NCBI GenBank assembly: GCA_963748985.1
Contig: CAVVKQ010000016.1
Location: 1 to 21,710, forward strand
Length of the DNA: 21,710 nucleotides
Direction: 5' to 3'
DNA from: RPQJ01 sp963748985
GTDB taxonomy: Bacteria; Pseudomonadota; Gammaproteobacteria; Steroidobacterales; Steroidobacteraceae
Numbering within the stretch: the stretch's first letter is position 1; each line of letters starts with the position of its first letter. The notes beneath the pieces were generated by a model. The model was not told the DNA's origin and did not search any database. It saw only the letters and a program-made list of their open reading frames with translations. A program made the translations under genes and the position numbers. Positions 6,246 through 14,613 of the stretch are shown here, piece by piece.

Positions 6246-7613
6246 TCAGCGTCCGTCCTGACTGCCGGGCGCGATGCCGAGTTTCTCCATGCGCCGGTAC
6301 AGCGACTGGCGCGAGAGGCCCAGGTCGCGCGCGGCCTTGGCGATCACGCCCTCGTGACGCGTGAGCGCACTTTCGATTTCATCGCGGTCGGGCTCGCGGG
6401 CGGGCAGCGCTTCCCACGTTCCCGTGGTGCCCGATCCCGGCAGCATCAGGTCGGCCGCCGCGATGCGCGTCGAGCCTGCAAGCAGGCAGGCACGGCGGAT
6501 GCTGTTGCGCAGTTCGCGCACGTTGCCGGGCCAGTCGTAACGCACCAGCAGGCGCTCGGCATCCTGCAGCAGCCCATATCCCGGTTCCAGAAAGTGCCTT
6601 GCCAGCGGCAGGATGTCGTCGCGCCGATCGGCGAGCGGCGGCACCTGCAGTTCGATGACGTTGAGCCGGTAATAGAGGTCTTCACGGAAGCGGCCCTGCC
6701 GGATGGCTTCCCCGAGCGGTGCGTTGGTCGCTGAAAGAATCCGGACATTCACCTTGCGGGTCTGGCTGGAGCCGAGCCGCTCGAACTCGCCGGTCTGCAG
6801 CACGCGCAACAGCTTGGCCTGCCCAGTCAGGGGCAGGTTGCCGATTTCGTCGAGGAACAGCGTCCCGCCGTGCGCTGCCTCGAAGCGGCCTTCGCGTGCC
6901 CTCGAAGCGCCCGTGTAAGCACCGACCTCCGCACCGAACAATTCACTCTCGAGCAGATCCGCCGGCAACGCCCCGGCGTTCACCCGCACGAACGGACCTG
7001 TCCTCGACGTGGAGTTGGCCTGGATGATCTCGGCGAGGATTTCCTTGCCCGCACCGTTCGGGCCCGTGACGAGCACTGGCACGTCTGCCTTGGCGACCTG
7101 CGTGGCCATCTGCACGACGGCATGCATGGCGGCGCTGCGATACACGATGCCGCGCAGGTCGAATCGCGCCGCGAGCTCGGCGTGCGATCGATCGACGCGT
7201 GCCAGGCGTTCACGCTCCGCCGCCAGCGCCGTGTGCAGCTGCAGCAGGTTGCGCACCGTCGTCACCAGCCGCGCGTTGTCCCACGGCTTGGCGAGGTAAT
7301 CCGCGGCGCCCGCCTTCACGAGTTCGACTGCGGTTTCGAGCTGCGTCCAGGCGGTGAGCAGGACCACCGGCAGGTCGGGTTGCGCCGCCCGCAGCGAGCG
7401 GAACAGCGCGATGCCTTCGTCGCCCGAGGTCGCCTCGCGCTGGAAGTTCATGTCCTGGATGACCAGGTCGATGCCGCCCCGCGCGACGCGTTCGAGGCCC
7501 GCGCGGGGCGTGGCCACGCATTCCACCTTCGCGCCTTCGAGGGTCAGCAGGACGTCGAGCGCCGTACGTACGGCATCGTTGTCGTCTATGACCAGTAGCG
7601 TGCGACCCTGCAT
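6246..7613 (-). CDS. Sigma-54-dependent NtrC-family response regulator
   Basis: A 455-aa activator in three parts. The receiver domain (1-120) has the acidic pair Asp10-Asp11, phosphoacceptor Asp54, Thr87 and Lys109. The AAA+ domain (about 150-380) has Walker A GPNGAGKE (184-191, slightly off the usual GETGTGKE), the sigma-54 contact loop as GAYTGA (231-236, a Tyr variant of GAFTGA), and Walker B LFLDEIG (252-258). A Fis-type helix-turn-helix (about 410-445, IAKAARDLGLSRQSLYRRME) binds DNA. The ATG at 7613 is chosen because the receiver begins directly after it; an upstream extension has no domain. It lies 28 bp after the second permease gene and 3 bp before the kinase gene. The likely target is the -24/-12 promoter upstream of its own operon (12341-12357). 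Confidence 0.94.
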   Translation of the reverse strand: MQGRTLLVIDDNDAVRTALDVLLTLEGAKVECVATPRAGLERVARGGIDLVIQDMNFQREATSGDEGIALFRSLRAAQPDLPVVLLTAWTQLETAVELVKAGAADYLAKPWDNARLVTTVRNLLQLHTALAAERERLARVDRSHAELAARFDLRGIVYRSAAMHAVVQMATQVAKADVPVLVTGPNGAGKEILAEIIQANSTSRTGPFVRVNAGALPADLLESELFGAEVGAYTGASRAREGRFEAAHGGTLFLDEIGNLPLTGQAKLLRVLQTGEFERLGSSQTRKVNVRILSATNAPLGEAIRQGRFREDLYYRLNVIELQVPPLADRRDDILPLARHFLEPGYGLLQDAERLLVRYDWPGNVRELRNSIRRACLLAGSTRIAAADLMLPGSGTTGTWEALPAREPDRDEIESALTRHEGVIAKAARDLGLSRQSLYRRMEKLGIAPGSQDGR

Positions 7614-7641
7614 TCGGCTGGCTGCAACCTGTTGCGTGTGT

Positions 7642-8847
7642 TCAGACGGTACGGGTGGCAATCGCCGGCGAGACCATCGAAGCGCGACGTGCAGGCCGGA
7701 ACGCTGCCGCAAGGCTGACGATCCAGAGCCCGACCACCCCCAGCAGCAGATAATAGAGCTTCAGTCGCGGGAGTTCGAACGTCGTGCTGAGCCAGTACCC
7801 CAGCACCAGCGCCAGGACGCAGCCAAGGACCACGCCCAGCGACGTGATCAGCCAGTTCTCGGCCAGGAAGTACTGCAGGATGTCGGTGCGACGGGCGCCG
7901 ACCGCGCGACGGGTGCCGATCTGCTTGGTGCGCGTGCTGACATTGAACGCCGCCAGCCCGAAGATGCCGAGCGCCGAAATGCCCAGCAGCAGTGCGATGA
8001 CCACGCTCAGGTACACGGCCATGGCGCGGTCGTCCGCGTAGGAGTTGGCCGCGAAGTACTCGAGCGAACGCACCTTGAGGATCACGCGCCCGTTGTCCAC
8101 CTTGTTCAGGACGTCCTCCGCCTGTTTCATCAGCACATCGCGCTGACCGGGCTTCGCCCGGACCATGTAGCGCGCGTAGGTCTCGTCGGGAATCACGGGG
8201 AACAGGGCGACATTGCCGACCTTGTCCCAACCCGGCCACGAACCGTGCATGTGGTCGATGATGCCGAGGATCGTGACCGGCTGACTGGTGCCGGTATAGA
8301 TCGTCTTGCCCAGGGCAGGCTCCTTCGGGAACAGCTCCTTCGCCACATCCTGCGTGACCAGGATTCCCGAGGGTGAGAACGAACTGTTGCGGGGCGGCTT
8401 CGTGACGATCGTGGCATCGAAGTTGCGCCCTTCGAGCAGCGTGACACCGAGCGTGTCGAGGCCCTGCTCGTCCACCTCGAAATAGTTCATGTCCGCACGC
8501 GTGCCCTTTTCATTGGGCTCGGTAAACACCGAGGTGCTGGATCCTCCACCCGACAGCGGCACGGCATTGACGACCGTAGCCGCCACGACGCCGGGAAGGC
8601 TGCGCAGGATCTGCAGGTCCTCGCGCATCGTCACCTCGCCCTTGAATCCGTCGCCTGATGACACCCACCCGACGAAGAAGATGTTGGGCACGTCGACGCC
8701 CGGGTCGCGGTTCACCTTCTCGTACCGCTGCACGATGATGAACAGCGAATTGACGACAATCGCGAGCGCCAGCGCGATCTGCAGCGCCACCAGGATGGCA
8801 CCCGTCGGGCTGCGGCGCAGCGAACTGAGGATTGGCTTGATGTCCAT
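7642..8847 (-). CDS. ABC transporter permease, FtsX/MacB family (second permease)
   Basis: A 401-aa inner-membrane protein. The topology is that of the MacB/FtsX family: an N-terminal transmembrane helix (about 15-38, AILVALQIALALAIVVNSLF), a large periplasmic domain (about 45-270), then three helices (about 280-385) including VVIALLLGISALGIFGLAAF. The sequence TRTKQIGTRRAVGARRTDIL between the last helices is the conserved cytoplasmic coupling segment. The start is the ATG at 8847, with AAGGA on the complement about 10 nt upstream; a longer frame to 8916 overlaps the upstream gene and lacks similarity. It follows the first permease by 20 bp. The two permeases probably form a heterodimer on the shared ATPase. 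The transported substrate is not indicated. Confidence 0.9.
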   Translation of the reverse strand: MDIKPILSSLRRSPTGAILVALQIALALAIVVNSLFIIVQRYEKVNRDPGVDVPNIFFVGWVSSGDGFKGEVTMREDLQILRSLPGVVAATVVNAVPLSGGGSSTSVFTEPNEKGTRADMNYFEVDEQGLDTLGVTLLEGRNFDATIVTKPPRNSSFSPSGILVTQDVAKELFPKEPALGKTIYTGTSQPVTILGIIDHMHGSWPGWDKVGNVALFPVIPDETYARYMVRAKPGQRDVLMKQAEDVLNKVDNGRVILKVRSLEYFAANSYADDRAMAVYLSVVIALLLGISALGIFGLAAFNVSTRTKQIGTRRAVGARRTDILQYFLAENWLITSLGVVLGCVLALVLGYWLSTTFELPRLKLYYLLLGVVGLWIVSLAAAFRPARRASMVSPAIATRTV

Positions 8848-8867
8848 GTTCGGTGTGTCCTTCGAAC

Positions 8868-10202
8868 TTACTGCGTCTTGAGGTAGACGGCCGGCGCGGT
8901 GCGGCCGATTCGCCACGAGGGGTACAGGCCCGCGACCGCACCGGCGAGCAGCGCCAGCGCGAGCGTGGCGAGGACGATGACCGGATCGATCTGCGTCAAC
9001 CGCTCAGCCGAGCTGGCATTGAAATCCGAGTTGTACAGCGTGCGAATTCCGGCCAGTCCGGCCACCGCGAGCAACAGGCCGAGCCCCCCGCCGGCGAGCC
9101 CGATCAGCAGGACCTCCGTCATGTGCTGACGAACGATGTCGCGCCGGCTCGCCCCGAGCGCGCGCCGCAGTCCGGTGAGTGGCGCCGCGTTCAGGAACTT
9201 GGCGAGCAGCAGGCCGACCACGTTGACCAGGCACACGCCCAGGAACATCAGCGCGATGCCGATCAGCACGCGGTTGTCCTTCTGCACGACCTCGTTCCGG
9301 TCCAGCCACTGCTCGACGTCGTAGAGCCTGTTGTTGAGCGGCCGCGGCATCCGCCCCGCCGCCTTCTGGCTGCGCACGTAGTTGTCGACGAACGCCTGGT
9401 ACTTGTCGCGCGCGACCGCCGTCGGCAACTCCGCCCAGAACTGCAGCCAGACGCATTCGGAGTTCAGAAAGTCCTGATAGCCTTCGCCGGTCTCCGGCTT
9501 CCAGCAGTTGGTGTTGCCGTACACCGGCAATTCCTGCGCCTTGCCCCAGCCATAGGGCACGTAGGCGTCCTCGGGGTCCTCGAACGCGCCGTTGTTGAGG
9601 TCGTAGAAACTCGGGCTCGGCGCCCACGGCTGCAGCACACCCACGACCCGATACTCGACCTTGCCAAGCTTGACCATGCGACCGACGCTGTTTTCGCCGC
9701 CGAACACCTTGTCATTGGTCTCGTCGCTCAGGACGACCACGGGCCGGGGACCTTCATCGGCCGCCGCGTCCCAGCCCTGGCCGTACTGGAACGGCACGTC
9801 GAACATCGGGAAGAACTCGTGCGTCGTGACGCGGAGCATGGCATTGAACGGCTTGACGCCCTGTCGTTCCGGCAGCAGCAGCGCACCGGACTTGTACATC
9901 ACGAGGCTCCGTGCAGCCGCCTTGGCGCCGTACAGGAACATGGCGTCGCGATAGGTCAGCAACTGCGGCGGATTCTCCGGCTTCTCGTCGTCGTACGGGC
10001 GCTCGGCACTCCACGTGTCGAGCGTCACCGCATAGAGCTGGCCGCTCTTCTGCGGGATCGGGTTGGTCGCCATCGCGTGGTAGATCGTGAACGTCACGGT
10101 GCAGACGGCAATGCCAAGCGCGATTGCCAGCACCATCAGCGCCGAAAGCCCCGGGTGACGCTTCATGCTGTCGAGCGCGAGGCGCAGGTCGTAAGCGAAC
10201 AT
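8868..10202 (-). CDS. ABC transporter permease, FtsX/MacB family (first permease)
   Basis: A 444-aa inner-membrane permease with the same four-helix FtsX architecture: helix 1 at about 17-42 (LSALMVLAIALGIAVCTVTFTIY), a long periplasmic MacB-type domain (about 50-310), then three C-terminal helices (about 320-430) with the coupling sequence LTGLRRALGASRRDIVRQH. The periplasmic part contains several Trp, Tyr and Cys residues, including NTNCWKPETGEGYQDFLNSECVW. It is 43 residues longer than its partner permease, so the two are diverged paralogues, not a recent duplication. Gaps of 20 bp to each neighbouring operon gene indicate co-transcription. In MacB the permease does not span the membrane as a classical channel but drives mechanotransmission; that is family knowledge. 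Confidence 0.9.
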   Translation of the reverse strand: MFAYDLRLALDSMKRHPGLSALMVLAIALGIAVCTVTFTIYHAMATNPIPQKSGQLYAVTLDTWSAERPYDDEKPENPPQLLTYRDAMFLYGAKAAARSLVMYKSGALLLPERQGVKPFNAMLRVTTHEFFPMFDVPFQYGQGWDAAADEGPRPVVVLSDETNDKVFGGENSVGRMVKLGKVEYRVVGVLQPWAPSPSFYDLNNGAFEDPEDAYVPYGWGKAQELPVYGNTNCWKPETGEGYQDFLNSECVWLQFWAELPTAVARDKYQAFVDNYVRSQKAAGRMPRPLNNRLYDVEQWLDRNEVVQKDNRVLIGIALMFLGVCLVNVVGLLLAKFLNAAPLTGLRRALGASRRDIVRQHMTEVLLIGLAGGGLGLLLAVAGLAGIRTLYNSDFNASSAERLTQIDPVIVLATLALALLAGAVAGLYPSWRIGRTAPAVYLKTQ

Positions 10203-10222
10203 GGTGGAACCTCCCTGCCCGG

Positions 10223-10957
<735 letters not shown>

Positions 10958-10981
10958 GGTTCGTCCTCTTGCGTTCGTTCG

Positions 10982-12304
10982 TCAGTCCGCGAGCATCACG
11001 CGCGGCGCATTCTTGAAATCTTCGGTGTCCGAAATCACGATCTGGTCGCCCGCGGCGAGACCATCGACGATTTCGATTTCGCGCACGCTCACGGCGCCGG
11101 TCTTGATCGGGCGTTGCTCGGCGACGTCGTCTTTCACGACATAGGCCGTGGCGCCACCGCCGGCCTCGTAAAAACCGCCGCGCTCCACCTTGAGTACGTT
11201 GTCGCGCTTGTCCATCAGGATGCGCACCGAAACGCGCTGGTTCTGGCGCAGGCCCGCCGGGATCTCGCGCAGTCGCACGCGCCCGGTGACTTCGCCCTGG
11301 CGCACTTCCGGCGAGATCGTGCTCACTTCACCCGCATACGTCTTGCCGCCATACGACACATCGGCCTGCATGCCGACGCCGATGGTCCCGGCGTAGGTCT
11401 CGGCGACGCGGAACTCGATTTCGAGCGCAGACAGATCGACGACGGTGAGTAGCGCCGCATCCTGCTGCACGGCCGCTTTCTGCGTCACCGCGAGGTTGCC
11501 GACCATGCCGTCGACCGGGGACTTCACCGCGAGTTCGCCGACCCGGCGTTCGAGATCTTCGACCAGCAGCTGCTGCCGGTCGCGCTGCAGGCGTCGTGTC
11601 TGCAATTCGAACTCGAGACCTTCCTTCTCCAGGCCCGCGGTCTCGACCGCGTGGTGATGCGTGAGCTTCGCCTCGTCGAGATCGTCCTGGGCGCGCTGGT
11701 AATCCCGCTGGCTGATGATCCGCTGGTCCCAGGACGTCTGCGCCCGGGCAAATTCCCGCTCGGCGGCACGGATCGCGACACCGGCCATGTCCGCGTTCTG
11801 CTGGCTCTGCAGGATCTTGCGGCGCACGTCGATCTCCTGGCGGCGCAGGTCGACGACAAGGCTTTCGTAGGTGGCGCGCTCGCGCTCGAATTCGTTCTTC
11901 AGGCCGGGACTTTCCACGGTCGCGAGCAGGTCGCCTTTCTTGACCGTATCGCCCGCATTGCGGTTGAGGGTCACCGTGCCGGCCGCAGGCGCATACATCG
12001 TGGGACTGACGGCGGCCACGACGGTGGCCTGCGCCGCGACGTCGCTCAGAAATTCACCGCGTGTCACCGTCGCGATACGCACACGGTCCAGCGCGACGGT
12101 CGCGTCCGTCGACGCCCAGCCCTTCAGGAACCACACCAGGACCGCCGCACCGAGCACGAGCAGCGCGACAGCCGCGGCGATGCGGACGCGTCGATCGTGC
12201 TGCCATCCGGTGGCCTGCTCGACGACGCGATCCTGACCGTCGGTGCTGCGCATGCCCGGCGCGGCAATCTTGTCTGGAGTTCGCTTGATGCTGGCGATTG
12301 ACAT
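10982..12304 (-). CDS. HlyD/MacA-like periplasmic adaptor protein
   Basis: A 440-aa membrane-fusion protein, first gene of the exporter operon. One transmembrane anchor at about 41-62 (RIAAAVALLVLGAAVLVWFL) follows a 40-residue cytoplasmic N-terminus. A split lipoyl-like domain has its first half at AAGTVTLNRNAGDTVKKGDL and second half at VKSPVDGMVGNLAVTQKAAV. Between them is a long alpha-helical hairpin (about 130-260, Gln/Arg/Glu-rich), then a beta-barrel and membrane-proximal domain. It should bridge the inner-membrane ABC permeases to an outer-membrane TolC-type channel, which is not encoded here. The ATG at 12304 is about 26 nt downstream of the predicted sigma-54 start site and has no clear Shine-Dalgarno sequence; an internal ATG at 12253 is an alternative. 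Confidence 0.9.
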   Translation of the reverse strand: MSIASIKRTPDKIAAPGMRSTDGQDRVVEQATGWQHDRRVRIAAAVALLVLGAAVLVWFLKGWASTDATVALDRVRIATVTRGEFLSDVAAQATVVAAVSPTMYAPAAGTVTLNRNAGDTVKKGDLLATVESPGLKNEFERERATYESLVVDLRRQEIDVRRKILQSQQNADMAGVAIRAAEREFARAQTSWDQRIISQRDYQRAQDDLDEAKLTHHHAVETAGLEKEGLEFELQTRRLQRDRQQLLVEDLERRVGELAVKSPVDGMVGNLAVTQKAAVQQDAALLTVVDLSALEIEFRVAETYAGTIGVGMQADVSYGGKTYAGEVSTISPEVRQGEVTGRVRLREIPAGLRQNQRVSVRILMDKRDNVLKVERGGFYEAGGGATAYVVKDDVAEQRPIKTGAVSVREIEIVDGLAAGDQIVISDTEDFKNAPRVMLAD

Positions 12305-12339
12305 GTCACTGGCTTGGATGCGGTAGACAGTGGTTTAGT

Positions 12340-12357
12340 TTGCAGGGATCGTGCCAG
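12340..12357 (-). promoter_or_regulatory. Sigma-54 (-24/-12) promoter of the exporter operon
   Basis: On the minus strand CTGGCACG-N4-CTGCA matches the sigma-54 consensus YTGGCACG-N4-TTGCW at nearly every position. The invariant GG (12355-12354) and GC (12343-12342) are separated by exactly 10 nt. The transcription start would be near 12331, giving a leader of about 26 nt to the adaptor ATG. The same operon encodes an NtrC-type activator, so the promoter and activator match functionally. Confidence 0.85.
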
Positions 12358-12423
12358 CCGTCGCAGATCGCGCAAGGCCATGTTTTGGAAGTCATTTATG
12401 GCTGCACACGAGATCCAGGCGAG

Positions 12424-12469
12424 GTGTCCGGGTGTCCGACTGCGGTGGGCGGACACTTTTCGCGGACAC
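12424..12469 (-). promoter_or_regulatory. Candidate enhancer (UAS): four GTGTCCG half-sites
   Basis: Two direct copies of GTGTCCG (12424-12430, 12432-12438) face two copies of its complement CGGACAC (12450-12456, 12463-12469). The inner pair makes a GTGTCCG-N11-CGGACAC dyad. The array lies about 80-125 bp upstream of the -12 element, the distance range used by NtrC-type activators that loop to sigma-54 holoenzyme. Binding by the operon's own Fis-HTH regulator is inferred. It could also influence the divergent metallopeptidase gene. Confidence 0.7.
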
Positions 12470-12526
12470 TTCCCCGCCACCGGACGGAGATGACATAGTT
12501 CGACTCCACCGCAGGAGACCGACAGC

Positions 12527-13378
12527 ATGGATATTCGCGGGCAGCGTCGCAGCTCGAACATCGAAGACCGCAGAGGCATGTCGCCCGTGCGCAAGGGCGT
12601 GGGCCTGAGCGTGGGCGGGGTTCTGTTCCTCATCGTGTTGAGCTTCTTCGGCATCAATCCGCTGCCGTTCCTGGGCGTAGCGACGAAGCAGACCGAGGTG
12701 GAGCCGCAACAGCCGTCACAGCCGTACCAGGAGTCGGCACCCGAGGCGCAACTCAGCGAACTCGCGGGCGTGACGCTCGCACAGACCGAGGAGACCTGGG
12801 GCAAGCTGTTCGGTGGCAAGTACACGCCACCGACGATGGTGATGTTCAGCGGGCAGACGGATCCGCGTGCGGCACCGGTCAGGCCGCGATGGGGCCGTTC
12901 TACTGCCCGCTCGACCAGAAACTCTACCTCGACCTCTCGTTCTTCCAGGAACTGGAGCAGAGGTTCGGCGCCCCCGGCGATTTCGCCCAGGCCTACGTGA
13001 TTGCCCACGAAGTCGGTCATCACGTGCAGAACCTGACGGGCACGGCCGAGAAAGTGCAGCAGGCGCAGCAACAGGCCGGCAGCAAGGCCGAGGCGAACCA
13101 GTACTCCGTGATGCTGGAGTTGCAGGCGGACTGCTACGCCGGGGTGTGGGCGCGAGACGCGGCACCACGCACTCAACATCACCCAGCAGGACATCGACGA
13201 AGGCATGCGCGCTGCGACGGCCATCGGCGACGACACGCTGCAGCGCGCAACCCAGGGCCGCGTCGTGCCCGATGCATTCACGCACGGCACGTCGGAACAG
13301 CGCAGTCGCTGGCTGATGACGGGGATGAATTCGGGCGACCCGAACGTCTGCGACACGTTCAACTCGCCGCAGCTTTAG
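12527..13378 (+). pseudogene. Neutral zinc metallopeptidase (YpfJ family), frameshifted
   Basis: The YpfJ-type putative membrane metalloprotease can be followed across three frames. Segment 1 (12527 to about 12865) gives MDIRGQRRSSNIEDRRGM, a transmembrane helix (VGLSVGGVLFLIVLSFFG) and the start of the domain, ending at SGQTD. Segment 2 (about 12868 to 13155) gives CGTGQAAMGPFYCP, the zinc site HEVGHH (HEVGH at 13006-13020) and ELQADCYAGVWAR. Segment 3 (about 13160 to the TAG at 13376-13378) gives HHALNITQQDIDEGMRAATA, then GRVVPDAFTHGT and CDTFNSPQL. The first break looks like a one-base loss near 12863-12867; the second is a two-base loss or one-base gain near 13149-13155 in a GCGCG run. 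The two shifts cancel. A good RBS (GCAGGAG) precedes the start. Each break is in a GC-rich run, so sequencing error is a real alternative to a decayed gene. Confidence 0.85.
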
Positions 13379-13387
13379 CGCTGGTTG

Positions 13388-13467
13388 CAGGCGGCCGATC
13401 CGGGGCCTTCCCCCGAGCTTGGAAAGGCAGACACGCGCTCGGGGGAAGGCCCCGGATCGGCCGCCTG
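13388..13467 (-). repeat. 80-bp dispersed hairpin repeat, copy 2
   Basis: Perfect 31-nt arms at 13388-13418 and 13437-13467 flank the loop ttggaaaggcagacacgc (13419-13436). It is the same element as at 4478-4557 in the opposite orientation, with an identical loop and paired stem substitutions. It lies between the convergent metallopeptidase and AttH-like genes, where the stem may also serve as a bidirectional transcription barrier. It lacks a U-tract, so it is not scored as an intrinsic terminator. Confidence 0.87.
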
Positions 13468-13512
13468 TGATACGCGGCACCTGTTACCCCCCGCTGCAGC
13501 GGGTGAGAGAGT

Positions 13513-14613
13513 TCATAAGTCGAGCTTGCCGCCGTACCCCGTCAGCTCGAGGTAGCCGCGACCGGCTTCCTTGCCCGTTGCCTCGTCGATGAGCCGGATC
13601 GGGCCCTCCCAATACAGGATTCCGGTCGTCGGGCGTGAATCGAGTTCGGCATCGAGAGCCAACGGCTCGACGCGATACCGCCGATCGCCGACCTGGACCC
13701 GCCACTGGACCGGGTACGTCACCCCGGTCCGCGGAGAACGCCAGGACTGCAGCGGTGTCCAGCGCACTGCTTCGGGACCGAAGGTGGTCACCTCTCCCAC
13801 CCCGGCTGGAGTCGGCAATCGCAGCGTCGCGCTCGCCCAGCGCGCGCCACCCTGGCGATCGCGCATGCGGAAGGCCATGAGCGCCCCGCCGTCGGCCATG
13901 TTCACGCCCAGCCAATCCCATCCGAGCGCGCTCTGGTCGACGTAATCACTCGACCATTCATGGTCGAACCACGCCTGTCCGCTGACCTTCCGAGTGCTGC
14001 CACCCACCGTCACGTCGCCGGTGACCGCAAGCTGCGGCAGGCTGTAGTAGTAACTCGCCGCAAGCGGGTCCGGCCCCTTGCGGCTGAAGCCGCGCTCACC
14101 CTGCAGCAATGGCGGCTGAGTCGAGGCGAGCGTGAGTTCGAAGGCGAAGTCCTCGCCATGACACACCGTGACGTACTTGCCGGGTGCCACCTGCCGGATT
14201 GACCAGTCGTCCAGCGTCACGTCCAGTTGGCCCTCGCGTGCATACGCCAGGTCGAATCCGGTGCGTGCGCTGCGTTGCGCAGGATGGAGCTTGCCGCTGA
14301 CCGGGTCGGCGATTGCCGCATGCGCAAACAGCACCTGCCGCGGCGCGAAGCTGCTCGGATTGTCGGCCGCAAGCCCCGTGCGCACGCGAAAGAACGTGAC
14401 CTGAAAACCGAGCGGTGCCTTGACCTTGCTGGCGCCATCCTCGAGCTGGCCGGTGACGTACCACCACTCGATACGGTAGTCAGGGTGACTGCCTTCGTCG
14501 CGCGGAAATTCGAGTTCGTAGCCCGGCACGACCGGTGGATACACAACCTCGCCGAGCGCGCGCAACGAGAGGAGGAGCGCGAAGACACCTGCCGCAGGAC
14601 GACGCGACCTCAC
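13513..14613 (-). CDS. attH: AttH-like secreted lipocalin-domain protein (predicted hydrolase)
   Basis: A 366-aa exported protein of the AttH/CrtC lipocalin-like family, the non-transporter partner of AttEFGH ABC systems. An N-terminal signal sequence (basic RSRR, then AAGVFALLLSLRAL) leads into the family hallmarks IEWWYVTGQL (about 48-57) and WFDHEWSS (about 215-222). Two tandem lipocalin-like barrels are expected. The start is a GTG at 14613 that overlaps the permease stop (GTGA) and has GGAGG five bases upstream; a longer frame to 14730 would lie wholly inside the permease gene. The tight coupling indicates joint action with the permease at the periplasmic face, perhaps on a lipid or lipoprotein. 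The hydrolase label is from annotation custom only. Gene symbol by analogy. Confidence 0.85.
   Translation of the reverse strand: MRSRRPAAGVFALLLSLRALGEVVYPPVVPGYELEFPRDEGSHPDYRIEWWYVTGQLEDGASKVKAPLGFQVTFFRVRTGLAADNPSSFAPRQVLFAHAAIADPVSGKLHPAQRSARTGFDLAYAREGQLDVTLDDWSIRQVAPGKYVTVCHGEDFAFELTLASTQPPLLQGERGFSRKGPDPLAASYYYSLPQLAVTGDVTVGGSTRKVSGQAWFDHEWSSDYVDQSALGWDWLGVNMADGGALMAFRMRDRQGGARWASATLRLPTPAGVGEVTTFGPEAVRWTPLQSWRSPRTGVTYPVQWRVQVGDRRYRVEPLALDAELDSRPTTGILYWEGPIRLIDEATGKEAGRGYLELTGYGGKLDL

Noticed and set aside
4809..6734. Very long plus-strand open frame opposite the histidine kinase and regulator genes
   Set aside because: It is Arg-, Gln- and Ala-rich with no domain pattern. The opposite strand carries intact kinase and regulator motifs, so it is a GC-rich antisense shadow.
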